From positions 1 through 64,000 of the forward strand of contig NZ_JAKSXN010000021.1 in NCBI RefSeq assembly GCF_022427145.1: 64,000 nucleotides of DNA, read 5' to 3'. Position numbers and translations under genes: made by a program. The DNA comes from Paenibacillus timonensis (lineage in GTDB: Bacteria; Bacillota; Bacilli; Paenibacillales; Paenibacillaceae). How positions within the stretch are numbered: the stretch's first letter is position 1; each line of letters begins with the position of its first letter. This document shows positions 15,745-24,780 of this stretch, piece by piece. Under the pieces are notes generated by a model. That model saw nothing but the letters and a program-made list of their open reading frames with translations. It had not been told where the DNA came from and made no database searches.

Positions 15745-17037
15745 ATGAATAAATCGATCGCCCCTGCCTTGAACACTACCCGCGGCGCCTCCGTCTGGCT
15801 GTTGGTCACCGCGGTTCTCCTGACCGCCGCCGCCTTGCGGTCGCCCATCACCGGGGTAGGCGCCATCATCGGCGAAATCGAGGCGTCTACAGGCCTGTCG
15901 CACACGATGTCGGGCATGCTGACGACGCTGCCGCTGATCGCCTTCGCAGTGTTCGCGTTGGCTGCGCCAGGCTTGTCCACAAGGCTCGGCATGGAGCGGA
16001 CGTTGTTCTGCAGCATGCTCCTGATGACAGGAGGCATCCTCGTCCGCGCGCTGCCGTCGGTAGCCGCCCTCTTTGCCGGCACCGCGCTGATCGGCATCGG
16101 CATCGCCGTCTGCAATGTGCTGCTGCCCGGGCTGATCAAACGCGACTTTCCGCAGCAAGTCGGGCTGATGACCAGCCTGTTCACCACCTGCCTGACGTTC
16201 TGGGCCGCGATCTCCTCCGGGATCAGCGTTCCGCTGTCTCAAGGGCCGCTGGGGTGGCGCGGCGCATTGACCATCTGGGCAGTGTTGACGGCCATCGGCA
16301 CCCTCGTCTGGCTGCCGCTGCTTTCGCGGTGTACCGCCGACTCCGGCAGCAAAGACCTGGACGCGACCGCCACTAACCGCTCTAGCAGCCTAACGGCGGC
16401 GGCACCCGCCGCCCCAACCGGCCGCCAACCCGGCCAAGGCGAGGCGAATCGCCCGTCCCGCGGCATTTGGCGCTCCCGCGTCGCTTGGCTGGTGACGATC
16501 TTTATGGGCTTCCAATCGATCCTGTTTTACATTAGCATTTCGTGGCTGCCGGACATCCTGCAGGAACGCGGGATGAGCGCGGAACAGGCCGGCTGGATGC
16601 TGTCGCTCATGCAGCTGATCAGCATGGCCGGCTCGTTCCTGATGCCGCTGCTCGCGGCGCGGTCCGACAGCCAGAAATGGCTGACCGCCGCCACCGCTGC
16701 CTTATGCGTCATCGGCTTCGGCGGCATCTGGGCCGGACCGGTCTCGTTGGCCGCCCTCTTCATCCTCTTGCTCGGGGTCGGCTCCGGTTCGACCTTCGGC
16801 TTAGCGATCGTCTTCTTCTCGCTGCGCTCGCGAACGACGGAACAGGCCAACGCCCTGTCCGGCATGGCGCAATCGGTCGGTTACGTGCTCGCCGCGTTCG
16901 GGCCGACACTGTTCGGCTATCTCCACGACCTCAGCGGCAGTTGGGACACCCCGCTCGCCGTGATCACCGGGGTCTCTGTATTAACCGCCCTGTTCGGCTA
17001 CGCCGCTGGCCGCAAAGGATTTGTCGACGCGCGGTAG
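15745..17037 (+). CDS. MFS transporter, CynX/NimT family
   Basis: This 430-residue protein has twelve predicted membrane helices with a charged central loop (about 190-235, Ser/Ala/Pro-rich). The N-terminal RSPITGVGAIIGEIEASTGLS and the FQSILFYISISWLPDIL segment are typical of the CynX/NimT (cyanate or 2-nitroimidazole transporter-like) branch of the major facilitator superfamily, which exports small anions or drugs. The substrate cannot be told from sequence. It is a single-gene unit, convergent with the next transporter and sharing its terminator. Confidence 0.85.
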   Translation: MNKSIAPALNTTRGASVWLLVTAVLLTAAALRSPITGVGAIIGEIEASTGLSHTMSGMLTTLPLIAFAVFALAAPGLSTRLGMERTLFCSMLLMTGGILVRALPSVAALFAGTALIGIGIAVCNVLLPGLIKRDFPQQVGLMTSLFTTCLTFWAAISSGISVPLSQGPLGWRGALTIWAVLTAIGTLVWLPLLSRCTADSGSKDLDATATNRSSSLTAAAPAAPTGRQPGQGEANRPSRGIWRSRVAWLVTIFMGFQSILFYISISWLPDILQERGMSAEQAGWMLSLMQLISMAGSFLMPLLAARSDSQKWLTAATAALCVIGFGGIWAGPVSLAALFILLLGVGSGSTFGLAIVFFSLRSRTTEQANALSGMAQSVGYVLAAFGPTLFGYLHDLSGSWDTPLAVITGVSVLTALFGYAAGRKGFVDAR

Positions 17038-17131
17038 ACTCGGTGACGGACCGATGCTCCGCCGCAGCTCCGAAATGTTGCACCTTCTGCAACATTCCAT
17101 ACCCGCACCTCAACGCCAAGCACTCTTACGC

Positions 17132-17181
17132 AAAAAAGCTGCCCCAAGGATCCTTCACAGAACCCGCGGGACAGCTTTTTT
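17132..17181. terminator. Bidirectional terminator
   Basis: Arms AAAAAAGCTGCCCC (17132-17145) and GGGACAGCTTTTTT (17168-17181) form a stem with A/T tracts on both sides, lying between two convergent transporter genes. Confidence 0.8.
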
Positions 17182-17193
17182 AACGATAAAACC

Positions 17194-18462
17194 TTAGCTT
17201 GTTGGCTGTTCGCCCAGCTGCGGCTGTTGCTGCAGCGTCGGCTTATGCTTGAAGATCGGAACCAGAATCATCGCGCCCAGCAGCATGATGATGCCGGATA
17301 CGGCGTAAATGCCGACGAGCGGGAAGATCGTTTTCAGCACGCCGGACAACGACATCATGATGACCATCATGCCCATGAACATCGGGCTGAGTACGCCGTT
17401 GACGCGGCCCACATAGGATTGCTCCGTCCATTGCAAGATCATCGTATTGATCCCGATCTGAATGCAAGGGAACGTTAATCCGTTCAGGAACTGCAGAACC
17501 AAGGTCAGCGGTACGCTGGTTGACAACCCCATGCCCACGATACAGACGGCGCTAATCGCCATCCCGAAGGCAAGCAGGACTTGGGGGGGAACTTTTTTGG
17601 CCAAGCCCATAATTGCACCGCCGCCAATCAACATCGCTACACCGTTCACCGCCAGCAAAAATTGCAGGAATTCTTTAGGCTGACCTAACCGTTCGGTCAC
17701 GACGAACAAACCCAGCGTCTGAATGATCCCGACGGAGAAGCCGGCGATCGCAAACGTGGCGCCCAGCACCTTCAACACCGGGCTATGCCAAACATAACGG
17801 AAGCCGTCGGCCAATTCCTTGCGGATATTGCCGGCATGCTCCTGTTTCGTCTCTTGCTCCTCATCCGCCGGAAGCCGGAACAGCACGACGGCGGAGATCA
17901 GGAAAGCCACGCCCATGACGCCGATCGACACATAGATCCCAAATTGGTGGTACGAGAAAATCCCCAAGGACGGACCGATGACCATAAAGATGGCCACCAG
18001 CGATTGGAACAACGCCATCCCCTGCTGTACCTTCTCCGGATGAACATGTTGCTTGAACAGCTTCATAACCGATGGTTGCGAGAACTGCGACAGAATCGCC
18101 GAGATAAAGGTCGCGAAATAGACCGCTTCCCACGAACCGTACAACAAAGTCAGCAGCACGGCGAACACCGAAACGGCGGAAAGGAAGTCGCACCAAATCA
18201 TCGTCCGCTTCGGCTTCCACCGGTCGGCGAATGCCCCGCCGATGAAGGAGAACACGAAGATCGGCGCAAACTCCACGACCGAAATCAGCGAGATAGCCAG
18301 CGGATCGTTGTTGGTTTGGTCCGTTACGAACATCAGAATCGCAAAGTTGCGGACCCAAATCCCGATCTGCAAGAACAGATTGGAGATCAGGATCGTCTGG
18401 TAGAACCGGTTCCGGAACAAGCTCCCGGAAGCGGGCAAAGCCTGTGAATCATTCCTATTCAT
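17194..18462 (-). CDS. MFS transporter, DHA3 (MefA-like) type
   Basis: The 422-residue protein has twelve membrane helices. The beginning (LFRNRFYQTILISNLFLQIGIWVRNFAILMFV) and the motif FIGGAFADRWKPKRTMIWCD between helices 2 and 3 resemble DHA3-family efflux proteins related to macrolide exporters such as MefA. Family membership does not imply macrolide resistance. The start ATG follows GAGGTG by 6 nt. It stands apart from the bactofilin operon by 105 nt. Confidence 0.82.
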   Translation of the reverse strand: MNRNDSQALPASGSLFRNRFYQTILISNLFLQIGIWVRNFAILMFVTDQTNNDPLAISLISVVEFAPIFVFSFIGGAFADRWKPKRTMIWCDFLSAVSVFAVLLTLLYGSWEAVYFATFISAILSQFSQPSVMKLFKQHVHPEKVQQGMALFQSLVAIFMVIGPSLGIFSYHQFGIYVSIGVMGVAFLISAVVLFRLPADEEQETKQEHAGNIRKELADGFRYVWHSPVLKVLGATFAIAGFSVGIIQTLGLFVVTERLGQPKEFLQFLLAVNGVAMLIGGGAIMGLAKKVPPQVLLAFGMAISAVCIVGMGLSTSVPLTLVLQFLNGLTFPCIQIGINTMILQWTEQSYVGRVNGVLSPMFMGMMVIMMSLSGVLKTIFPLVGIYAVSGIIMLLGAMILVPIFKHKPTLQQQPQLGEQPTS

Positions 18463-18567
18463 ATCAACACCTCATTACCTCATAACTTGCTAGGATGAAC
18501 TATAGATTATCCATATTTCATGGAGCGATGTCAAATGTTTCTTTTATTACCTTCTCCCCGGAAAAAA

Positions 18568-20118
18568 TCACTTAGTGGCCGCCGGTTTGCCTTCCTGAAG
18601 GTTGACGGCCCCCGGACCGTGTCCCATCATTTTGGCGTTCCCCATAAAGCACACCGTGATCAAGGCCAGCGCAGCCGGCACGAGCGTCCACCAAAACATC
18701 GTCGTGATCGACTTCGAGAGGCCGCCCACGATCTGTTCCAGAACCGGAGCCGGAATCGCCTTGCGCGCTTCGGAGGCGAGCAGCGTTCGCGGATCGTCCA
18801 TGGATGGCAGTCCTTCCGCCCCGCCTCCCATGCCGGACAGCGATTCGCTTAACCGGTTCGCAAACAGGTTCCGCTGCACGATCCCGAACACGGTAATCCC
18901 CACCGTCATCCCGAGCGAGCGAATGAACGACATCGTCGAGCTGGCGGCGCCCCGCTGCGAAGGACCGAAGTCCTGAATCGCCGACATCCCCAGCACGGAG
19001 AAGGAGAACCCGACGCCGAATCCCGCGATTGCCATATAGATCGATAGAAGGGTTTTGGTCGTGTCCGGCGTAATCGTCGCCAGCAAAGCGATCCCTGCCA
19101 TAAAGATGACGGCCGACAACACCATCACGTTACGGAAGCTGGTACGCTGCACGAGGAAGCCCCCGACTTGAGAAGCAACCACGGAGCTCAGCGTCATCGG
19201 CAGGAGAATCAAGCCGGAATTGGTCGCCGTTCCGCCCGTTACCCCTTGCACGAACAAAGGAATATAGATCGACGCGGAGATAAACGCGGCGCCGTAAAAC
19301 AACCCGGCCAGGTTGCTGCTGGCAAACAGACGCTTGCGGAACATCCCGAAGGAAATGATCGGCTCCTCCGCTTTACGTTCGACCAGCAGGAATGTGGTGA
19401 ACAACACCGCAAAGGCCGCGAACAGTCCAAGTATTTCCCCGGAGTCCCAAGCGTATAGCTGTCCGCCCAGCTCCAGCGCAAACATTAGGGCGACGACCGA
19501 ACCGATCAAGGTCAATGCCCCCCACCAATCGATGCGCTGTTTGGCATGGACGGCCGATTCCCGGTAAAAGGCCAAGATCAAGAACAACGCGAGGAGACCA
19601 AGCGGGATATTGATGTAGAAATTCCAGCGCCAGTTCAGATGGTCGGTGATAAAAGCGCCGAGCAACGGGCCGGCAAGGCTGGAGATTCCAAATACCGCGC
19701 CGAACAAACCGCCCATGGCGCCGCGTTTTTCCACCGGGAACACGTCAAACACGATGGCAAAAGCGATCGGCATCAGCGCGCCGCCCCCGATCCCCTGAAT
19801 CGCGCGGTAGATGCTGAGCTGCACGATGGTGTCGGCCGTGCCGCAAAGCACGGACCCCAGCAAAAACATAGCGATGCCGAAGACAAAAAACCGTTTGCGT
19901 CCGTACATGTCGGACAGCTTGCCGAAGATCGGCATCGCCGCCATTTCGGCGACCATATAGGCCGAGGTCACCCAGACGTATTTATCCAGGCCGCCCAGCT
20001 CGGATACGATAGTAGCCATAGCCGTGGACACGATCGTGTTGTCCATCGCGGCCATTAAGATGCCGAGCAGCAGGCCGGCGACCACGAAGCCCAGACGGCT
20101 GTTTTGTTGCACGCTCAT
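18568..20118 (-). CDS. MDR-type MFS transporter, DHA2 family (14 helices)
   Basis: The 516-residue protein is of the EmrB/QacA type with fourteen predicted helices. Diagnostic segments are AAMDNTIVSTAMATIVSELGG, GKLSDMYGRKRFF (motif A) and GPLLGAFITDHLNWRWNFYINIPLG (motif C region). It is a proton-driven drug exporter by family. Its ATG overlaps the stop codon of the upstream bactofilin gene (ATGA), so it is translated as the last cistron of the yhbD-bactofilin operon, an unusual pairing. Confidence 0.88.
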   Translation of the reverse strand: MSVQQNSRLGFVVAGLLLGILMAAMDNTIVSTAMATIVSELGGLDKYVWVTSAYMVAEMAAMPIFGKLSDMYGRKRFFVFGIAMFLLGSVLCGTADTIVQLSIYRAIQGIGGGALMPIAFAIVFDVFPVEKRGAMGGLFGAVFGISSLAGPLLGAFITDHLNWRWNFYINIPLGLLALFLILAFYRESAVHAKQRIDWWGALTLIGSVVALMFALELGGQLYAWDSGEILGLFAAFAVLFTTFLLVERKAEEPIISFGMFRKRLFASSNLAGLFYGAAFISASIYIPLFVQGVTGGTATNSGLILLPMTLSSVVASQVGGFLVQRTSFRNVMVLSAVIFMAGIALLATITPDTTKTLLSIYMAIAGFGVGFSFSVLGMSAIQDFGPSQRGAASSTMSFIRSLGMTVGITVFGIVQRNLFANRLSESLSGMGGGAEGLPSMDDPRTLLASEARKAIPAPVLEQIVGGLSKSITTMFWWTLVPAALALITVCFMGNAKMMGHGPGAVNLQEGKPAATK

Positions 20119-20864
20119 TCCTCGTTCCTCCAGACATTCAGGTGTTCCCCCACTTCCGCGTGCGGGTCCTGATGATAATGTTTTGTATATTCCACGAGCC
20201 GGATCCGGCAGCCGGGACCAATCGAAACGTCCCCGCCGCGCACGACATCGGCTACGGTATTTTCCAAGCGAATGACGTCGCCTTCGATGAGGTTCGCCTG
20301 TAACCCCGGCGTGCCCCAGGAATTAAACAGCGATACCCATTTCCATGTCGGATGCGGGGCGATGCGGATTTGCCCGCCGACGATTTCGCCGGCTTGGCTG
20401 CGGCCGAACATCGCGAGCTCCACCCGCTCCGCGTTAATCGTACTTTGGGTTTGCACCGACCCTTTGACACGCAAACGCTCGGTTTGGCATTCGCCTGACC
20501 ATTCGCACCTTCCGTACAGGCCGATGTCCTCCCCGAAGATGCCGCCGTCGATGCGGATCTCCCCGTTGAGCCGGGCTTTGCCGGCTTGCAGGCCGCCCCG
20601 TACGCTCAGATTGCCGGTCAAGTTCAGCTCCTGGCCGCTCAGGGAGCCGGTCACCGCAATGGTGCCCGTGGCCTTCATGATCCCGGTTCGTAAACCGCCG
20701 TCGACCTCCAGCGTTCCCGTACAGGTCAGGGTGCGGCAATCCACGTCCCCGTTGATTTCGCCCTCACCGACGATTTTCACCTTATTATAAGACCCGCCGT
20801 TTGACGTCCCGTTACCGACGATTTTCAAATCCGCGCTGCGGTCGTCCGTGATTTGTGCGGCCAT
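20115..20864 (-). CDS. Bactofilin-like protein (YhbF/BacF-like)
   Basis: The 249-residue protein is built of glycine-rich beta-helix repeats (VKIVGEGEINGDVDCRTLTCTG and similar), the polymer-forming bactofilin fold. B. subtilis YhbE/YhbF (BacE/BacF) are bactofilins needed for flagellar hook-basal-body assembly, and the order regulator-YhbE-YhbF is matched here. It is the third cistron, 27 nt after the other bactofilin gene and overlapping the downstream transporter. The role in motility is inferred from the homologues. Confidence 0.78.
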   Translation of the reverse strand: MAAQITDDRSADLKIVGNGTSNGGSYNKVKIVGEGEINGDVDCRTLTCTGTLEVDGGLRTGIMKATGTIAVTGSLSGQELNLTGNLSVRGGLQAGKARLNGEIRIDGGIFGEDIGLYGRCEWSGECQTERLRVKGSVQTQSTINAERVELAMFGRSQAGEIVGGQIRIAPHPTWKWVSLFNSWGTPGLQANLIEGDVIRLENTVADVVRGGDVSIGPGCRIRLVEYTKHYHQDPHAEVGEHLNVWRNEE

Positions 20865-20891
20865 CCCAATCCCTCCATTCGATAAGTCGGT

Positions 20892-21614
20892 TTATTTCTG
20901 CTCCGCGCGCCCGACCGAAGCCTGCGGCGAAACCTCATAACGCTCCTTGTATTCCACGCGGCCAATTTCGCAGCCCGGTCCGATCACGACCGATTTGCCC
21001 CGCACCACGTCTGCTTTCGTGCTTTCCAGCAGAACGTCGTCCCCTTCGATCACGCCTGCCGTTAACCGGGAAACCCGGATCGGGGACAGGTAGTCTAGCA
21101 GCCGTTTGGCTTTGCGCTGCCGGACGACGATATGCTCTCCTCCGATTTCCTTGGCATGGCTGGGTCCCTCCAGGTCGATCGTCAACTTTCCGGCATTCAG
21201 CATGCCGCCAACCCGAAGCTGACCGTAAATCTCCGCTTCCTCAAACTCGGCGCTTCCTTCCAGCTTCAAGGCGCCATCCACCTTGGCTATCTCCCCGGTG
21301 ACGGAACCTCCGGACTTAAGAATCCCCCGGACGTGGAGCGAGGAGAACCGTACGTTTCCACTGACTTTAAACATCCCGTCCAGCTCGAACCTTCCCCCCT
21401 GCAGCGCCCCATCCGATGAACCGGTGCCATTCAGGCGGAACTCGCCCGCGTCGATGGTCCCCTTGATTTTCAGCGTTCCGTTAGCCCCCAGCGCCTCACA
21501 GGCAATATCTCCGTTCAGCGTGGCGATGCCTTCTGTCTGTATTTTTCGATATGCGCCGCCCGACGCCTGACCCACGCCGTTGATTTTCAAATCCTTCGTG
21601 CTCCGTTCCGCCAT
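20892..21614 (-). CDS. Bactofilin-like protein (YhbE/BacE-like)
   Basis: The 240-residue protein is a paralogue of the neighbouring bactofilin, with the same beginning (DLKINGVGQASGGAYRKIQTEG versus DLKIVGNGTSNGGSYNKVKIVG), repeated beta-helix rungs and a matching end (VRGKSVVIGPGCEIGRVEYKERY). Its start overlaps the stop of the YhbD gene (TAATG), indicating coupled translation. It is expected to co-polymerise with its partner on the membrane. Confidence 0.78.
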   Translation of the reverse strand: MAERSTKDLKINGVGQASGGAYRKIQTEGIATLNGDIACEALGANGTLKIKGTIDAGEFRLNGTGSSDGALQGGRFELDGMFKVSGNVRFSSLHVRGILKSGGSVTGEIAKVDGALKLEGSAEFEEAEIYGQLRVGGMLNAGKLTIDLEGPSHAKEIGGEHIVVRQRKAKRLLDYLSPIRVSRLTAGVIEGDDVLLESTKADVVRGKSVVIGPGCEIGRVEYKERYEVSPQASVGRAEQK

Positions 21615-22264
21615 TACCCTTCACTCCCGCTCACCAAAAGTTTCAGTTCTTCCGTGCAGCGCGCCAGCGATAGACGTGCCACCGTCCTGACGCTGCGGTC
21701 CACATAGATTTCGACATCCCCCGGTACCAGGATAAAAGCGGCCACCCCCATTTTACGGGTGAGATGCACGCCGCATTCCTGACCGGCCAAGCCCGGTAAA
21801 TATTCCTCCAGGGCCTGAACGAGTAACCGCCCTTCCTCCAACGATATATCCCCGCTTTGCAGCAGCTTGTCGAGCACGTAAACGGTCAAAATCCGATCGA
21901 AGCCAAATTGCAGCCTTCCCTCCGTCGTCCCCGCTCCCGTTGTCTCGATATATAAGTTCAAAGACGTTGACGTAACAATGTTTCGCTCTAACAGTTCGCC
22001 TGCGGTCAAACGCATATCCCCCGGGTTGGGCGAGAAGACGTCCGCCAATGCATCCAGCGATAAATCGTCCTTCATGCCCAGAATCCGATCGATACGCTGC
22101 AGGATCTTCTCCCTGGGAAAAAACGTTTCCTGCCCCGTAAAAGACGACTTGCGGATGAACCATTGCTCCGGGATCAGGTTTTTGCGCTTCCAGCGGTATA
22201 ACTGCCCATACGAAATGCCCGTTAGGTCAAGCAATTCCTTCTTGGAGATCAATTCCTCACTCAT
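21614..22264 (-). CDS. yhbD: YhbD family MerR-like regulator
   Basis: From the ATG with AAGGAG 7 nt upstream (MSEELISKKELLDLTG) the protein has 216 residues. The N-terminal 70 residues are a MerR-type winged helix-turn-helix (LISKKELLDLTGISYGQLYRWKRKNLIPEQWF), and the rest is the YhbD-specific region with no metal-binding cysteine pair. It heads the operon of two bactofilins and a DHA2 exporter. A 20-bp dyad lies in its promoter, so autoregulation is likely. Confidence 0.78.
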   Translation of the reverse strand: MSEELISKKELLDLTGISYGQLYRWKRKNLIPEQWFIRKSSFTGQETFFPREKILQRIDRILGMKDDLSLDALADVFSPNPGDMRLTAGELLERNIVTSTSLNLYIETTGAGTTEGRLQFGFDRILTVYVLDKLLQSGDISLEEGRLLVQALEEYLPGLAGQECGVHLTRKMGVAAFILVPGDVEIYVDRSVRTVARLSLARCTEELKLLVSGSEG

Positions 22265-22289
22265 TGTCATGCTCCTTTCTCGCTTCAAA

Positions 22290-22318
22290 AGCGTAACATA
22301 ACATTGTTACGTTGTAAA
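22290..22318 (-). promoter_or_regulatory. Candidate promoter and operator of the yhbD operon
   Basis: The minus strand has TTTACA (22318-22313), 17 nt, then TACGCT (22295-22290). A perfect dyad CGTAACA-N6-TGTTACG (22292-22311) covers the spacer and -10 region, the usual position for MerR-family operators. The transcription start would be only about 20 nt before the coding start. Confidence 0.5.
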
Positions 22319-22440
22319 GCGGGCGTGAGCGGATCCAGAGCAAGACCGTTGCTGCTATTCATCTTAATCGACTTCCCCGCCGCCTCCATCCGTCTCGGGG
22401 CGGATTTATGCGCCCGGCCCAGGGAGGAATTGAGGCAACG

Positions 22441-22479
22441 AAAAAGCCCCCTCCGCCAATGATTCCGGCTCAAGGGGCT
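22441..22479 (-). terminator. Terminator of the chemoreceptor gene
   Basis: AGCCCC (22445-22450) and GGGGCT (22474-22479) pair around a GC-rich inner stem (CTCCGCC/GGCTCAAGG side), with a U-run on the minus strand. It is 20 nt beyond the stop codon. Confidence 0.75.
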
Positions 22480-22498
22480 CTGACTTGTTCAATTTCTC

Positions 22499-24496
22499 TT
22501 ATAGCTTAAACCGGTCGATCTGTGCATGCATATCCGCTGCCATTCGCGCTAATCCTTCCGAGGCCGAGGAGATCTCCTCCATGGACGCCAGTTGCTCTTC
22601 GGTCGCGGCCGTCACCCCTTGGAAGCTCTCCATGCTGCTGGCTGAGGTCGACGCGATCTGTTCGACGGAGCCGGCAATTTCATCGGCACTCGCCGACATT
22701 TGCTCGGTAATGGCAGACACCTCGTGGATTTGTTCCGAAATCTGCTGCGTCGATCGTTCGATCGCTTGGAAGGCCGTTTGCGCTTCCTCGGTAACGGACA
22801 TCCCTCGCTCGACATTGGCATTGACCTTCTGATTCATCATCTCGAATGCTTTACCCGTCAATTCGGTCATTTGCCCGATATGCTGACGGATCATTTCCGC
22901 CGTGCCTCCCGACTGCTCCGCGAGTTTGCGCACTTCTCCGGCGACAACCGCGAAGCCGCGTCCCTCTTCACCGGCACGTGCCGCTTCGATCGCCGCATTC
23001 AGGGCCAGCAGGTTGGTTTGATTGGCGATCTCCGTGATCGCGCTGCTCATCCCGGCAACCTGCCCGCTGAGCTCGTTCATTTGCTGCATGAGCTCCACCG
23101 ATTCCAACGTGGAACGGCGGATCTCCTCCATCTGCATCCCAACGAGGTTTACTTTCTCGCTTCCCTCCCGGACATCCGCCACCGTCTGCATGGAGGACTC
23201 GACGATAGTGCCGGAGGCTTCAGCGATCTTCCGGATGCCATGGGACATTTCATCCATCGTTTTGGCGCTTTCCGCTGAAGCGGAGGCTTGCTTCTCCGCA
23301 TGGTCGGAGGCATCTTGGACGAGCTCGGCGACGTATTCCACGGCCTTGGCATTCTGTTCCGTTCCCGCGGTCAGCTCCTCGCTGGAGGCGGCCAGCTGGC
23401 TCGCCGTTTCCGCCATTTCCTGCACCATATGCCGCAGGGATGCCAGCATCCCGTTATAGTTCGCGGCCAGCTGACCGATCTCATCCTTGCGTTTCGTGGC
23501 CACGTCTTCATTCAAGTACCCTTCGCTGACCCGTTTGGCCGAACGGTTCAATTGCTCGATCGGATGCGTGATGCTGCGGATCACGAAAAACAGCAGGACG
23601 CCGGCAACTAACAAGGTAACGCCCAATACGATCAGGGCCGTCCAGAAAATCGGCATGGAAGCGTCGCGGAATTCCTTGATGTTCAACACGCCAACGACCT
23701 TAAAGCCCGTCAGCTTGTTCGTCGTAAAGTAAGCGCTCTGCTCAATCCCCGTTTCCGGGTTCTCGTATTGCAGGAATCCCGAATCTTCCGCCTGCATTTT
23801 GGGAAGAAAATCCCCTTTCGCTTCCTCTCCGGCTTCAATAGTCGGGTGGGCGACGAATTTGTTGGTCCGGTCAATCAGATAGACATATCCGGTGCTCCCC
23901 AGGCGCACTTCCTGAACGATTTCATTCAGATTAGCCATATCGAGGGATACCGTGATGGCCCCTCCGCCGTCCTTTAGCGCACGGCTAATGAATAAGTTAT
24001 AGTGGCCGGTTGTGCTCGATTTGAATGGATCGATAATCACCGTTTGGTCCGGCTGCTCGAGCGCAGCCTTGTACCAATCCCTAGTCCGGGGATCGTAATC
24101 CTGCTGTCCCGGATCGGGGGCTTTCATCCAGGCCCCGTTCTCATTGCCGACGGTCAAAATCTCTAATTCGGGGTGCTTCTCCATAAATAGCTCGATCAGG
24201 TTCCTCACTTCCGGCGATTTGGCATCCACCTGCGCCGAATCGATCTGCATCACCAATTGTTCGACGTTGCGAACCTCCGCCTCTACGATCTTGTTTAATG
24301 TTTCGTTGAGTAAGTTAATGCTCGATTCCGTGCTTTCATCCATTTTGGCGTGCAGTTGTCCGCCAGCGCTTTGAAAGCTGAAGTAACCGATGAGCATGCT
24401 CGGAATGATCAGCATGACGGCAAAGATCAAAAGCATCCGGTTGCGCAGCGTGCGAATCTCCAGCAGGCGTCTTAGGCGGGCAAAAAAAGTTTTCAT
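22499..24496 (-). CDS. Methyl-accepting chemotaxis protein (dCache-HAMP-MA)
   Basis: This transmembrane chemoreceptor of about 665 residues has a membrane helix at about 15-37, an extracellular double-Cache ligand domain (about 40-280; [18 protein letters not shown] is typical of Cache), a second helix at about 285-310, HAMP (about 312-365) and a long signalling coiled coil with the hairpin tip [39 protein letters not shown]. Glu/Gln methylation pairs flank it. I chose the second ATG of ATGATG because GGGGAG is then 6 nt upstream. The ligand is unknown. It signals through CheA/CheW, encoded elsewhere. Confidence 0.92.
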   Translation of the reverse strand: MKTFFARLRRLLEIRTLRNRMLLIFAVMLIIPSMLIGYFSFQSAGGQLHAKMDESTESSINLLNETLNKIVEAEVRNVEQLVMQIDSAQVDAKSPEVRNLIELFMEKHPELEILTVGNENGAWMKAPDPGQQDYDPRTRDWYKAALEQPDQTVIIDPFKSSTTGHYNLFISRALKDGGGAITVSLDMANLNEIVQEVRLGSTGYVYLIDRTNKFVAHPTIEAGEEAKGDFLPKMQAEDSGFLQYENPETGIEQSAYFTTNKLTGFKVVGVLNIKEFRDASMPIFWTALIVLGVTLLVAGVLLFFVIRSITHPIEQLNRSAKRVSEGYLNEDVATKRKDEIGQLAANYNGMLASLRHMVQEMAETASQLAASSEELTAGTEQNAKAVEYVAELVQDASDHAEKQASASAESAKTMDEMSHGIRKIAEASGTIVESSMQTVADVREGSEKVNLVGMQMEEIRRSTLESVELMQQMNELSGQVAGMSSAITEIANQTNLLALNAAIEAARAGEEGRGFAVVAGEVRKLAEQSGGTAEMIRQHIGQMTELTGKAFEMMNQKVNANVERGMSVTEEAQTAFQAIERSTQQISEQIHEVSAITEQMSASADEIAGSVEQIASTSASSMESFQGVTAATEEQLASMEEISSASEGLARMAADMHAQIDRFKL

Positions 24497-24637
24497 CATT
24501 CTCTCCCCTTTTGTGTGCATTACGAGTATCGTTGCTTAACCTGTCCGCAATACAGCTACGCAGCGGAACTGCCGTTCTTTCATGTACATTCTCGAAAATG
24601 CCGATTTTCAAAAAATATCAAGGAATGATATAACTAT

Positions 24638-24664
24638 ATTTCGACATTTTACGACCTTTTTTTA
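24638..24664 (-). promoter_or_regulatory. Candidate SigD-type motility promoter
   Basis: On the minus strand TAAA (24664-24661) is followed after 15 nt by GTCGAAAT (24645-24638), six of eight bases of the SigD -10 GCCGATAT. SigD drives most Bacillus chemoreceptor genes. The leader would be about 130 nt. Confidence 0.35.
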
Positions 24665-24704
24665 AGTATTTTCTGAAAATATTATGAAATTGTAACTTCC
24701 ATTG

Positions 24705-24745
24705 GATAAAAAAACAGCCGTTCGTCGAAATGACGAAGGCTGTTT
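24705..24745 (-). terminator. Terminator of the arginine operon
   Basis: AAACAGCC (24712-24719) and GGCTGTTT (24738-24745) pair, extended by TTCGTC/GACGAA around a small loop, with TTTTTT on the minus strand. It lies 36 nt beyond the argH stop. Confidence 0.85.
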
Positions 24746-24780
24746 CTCCTGGCAGCGATACCCCGGCCGGGGCTTGCCGG

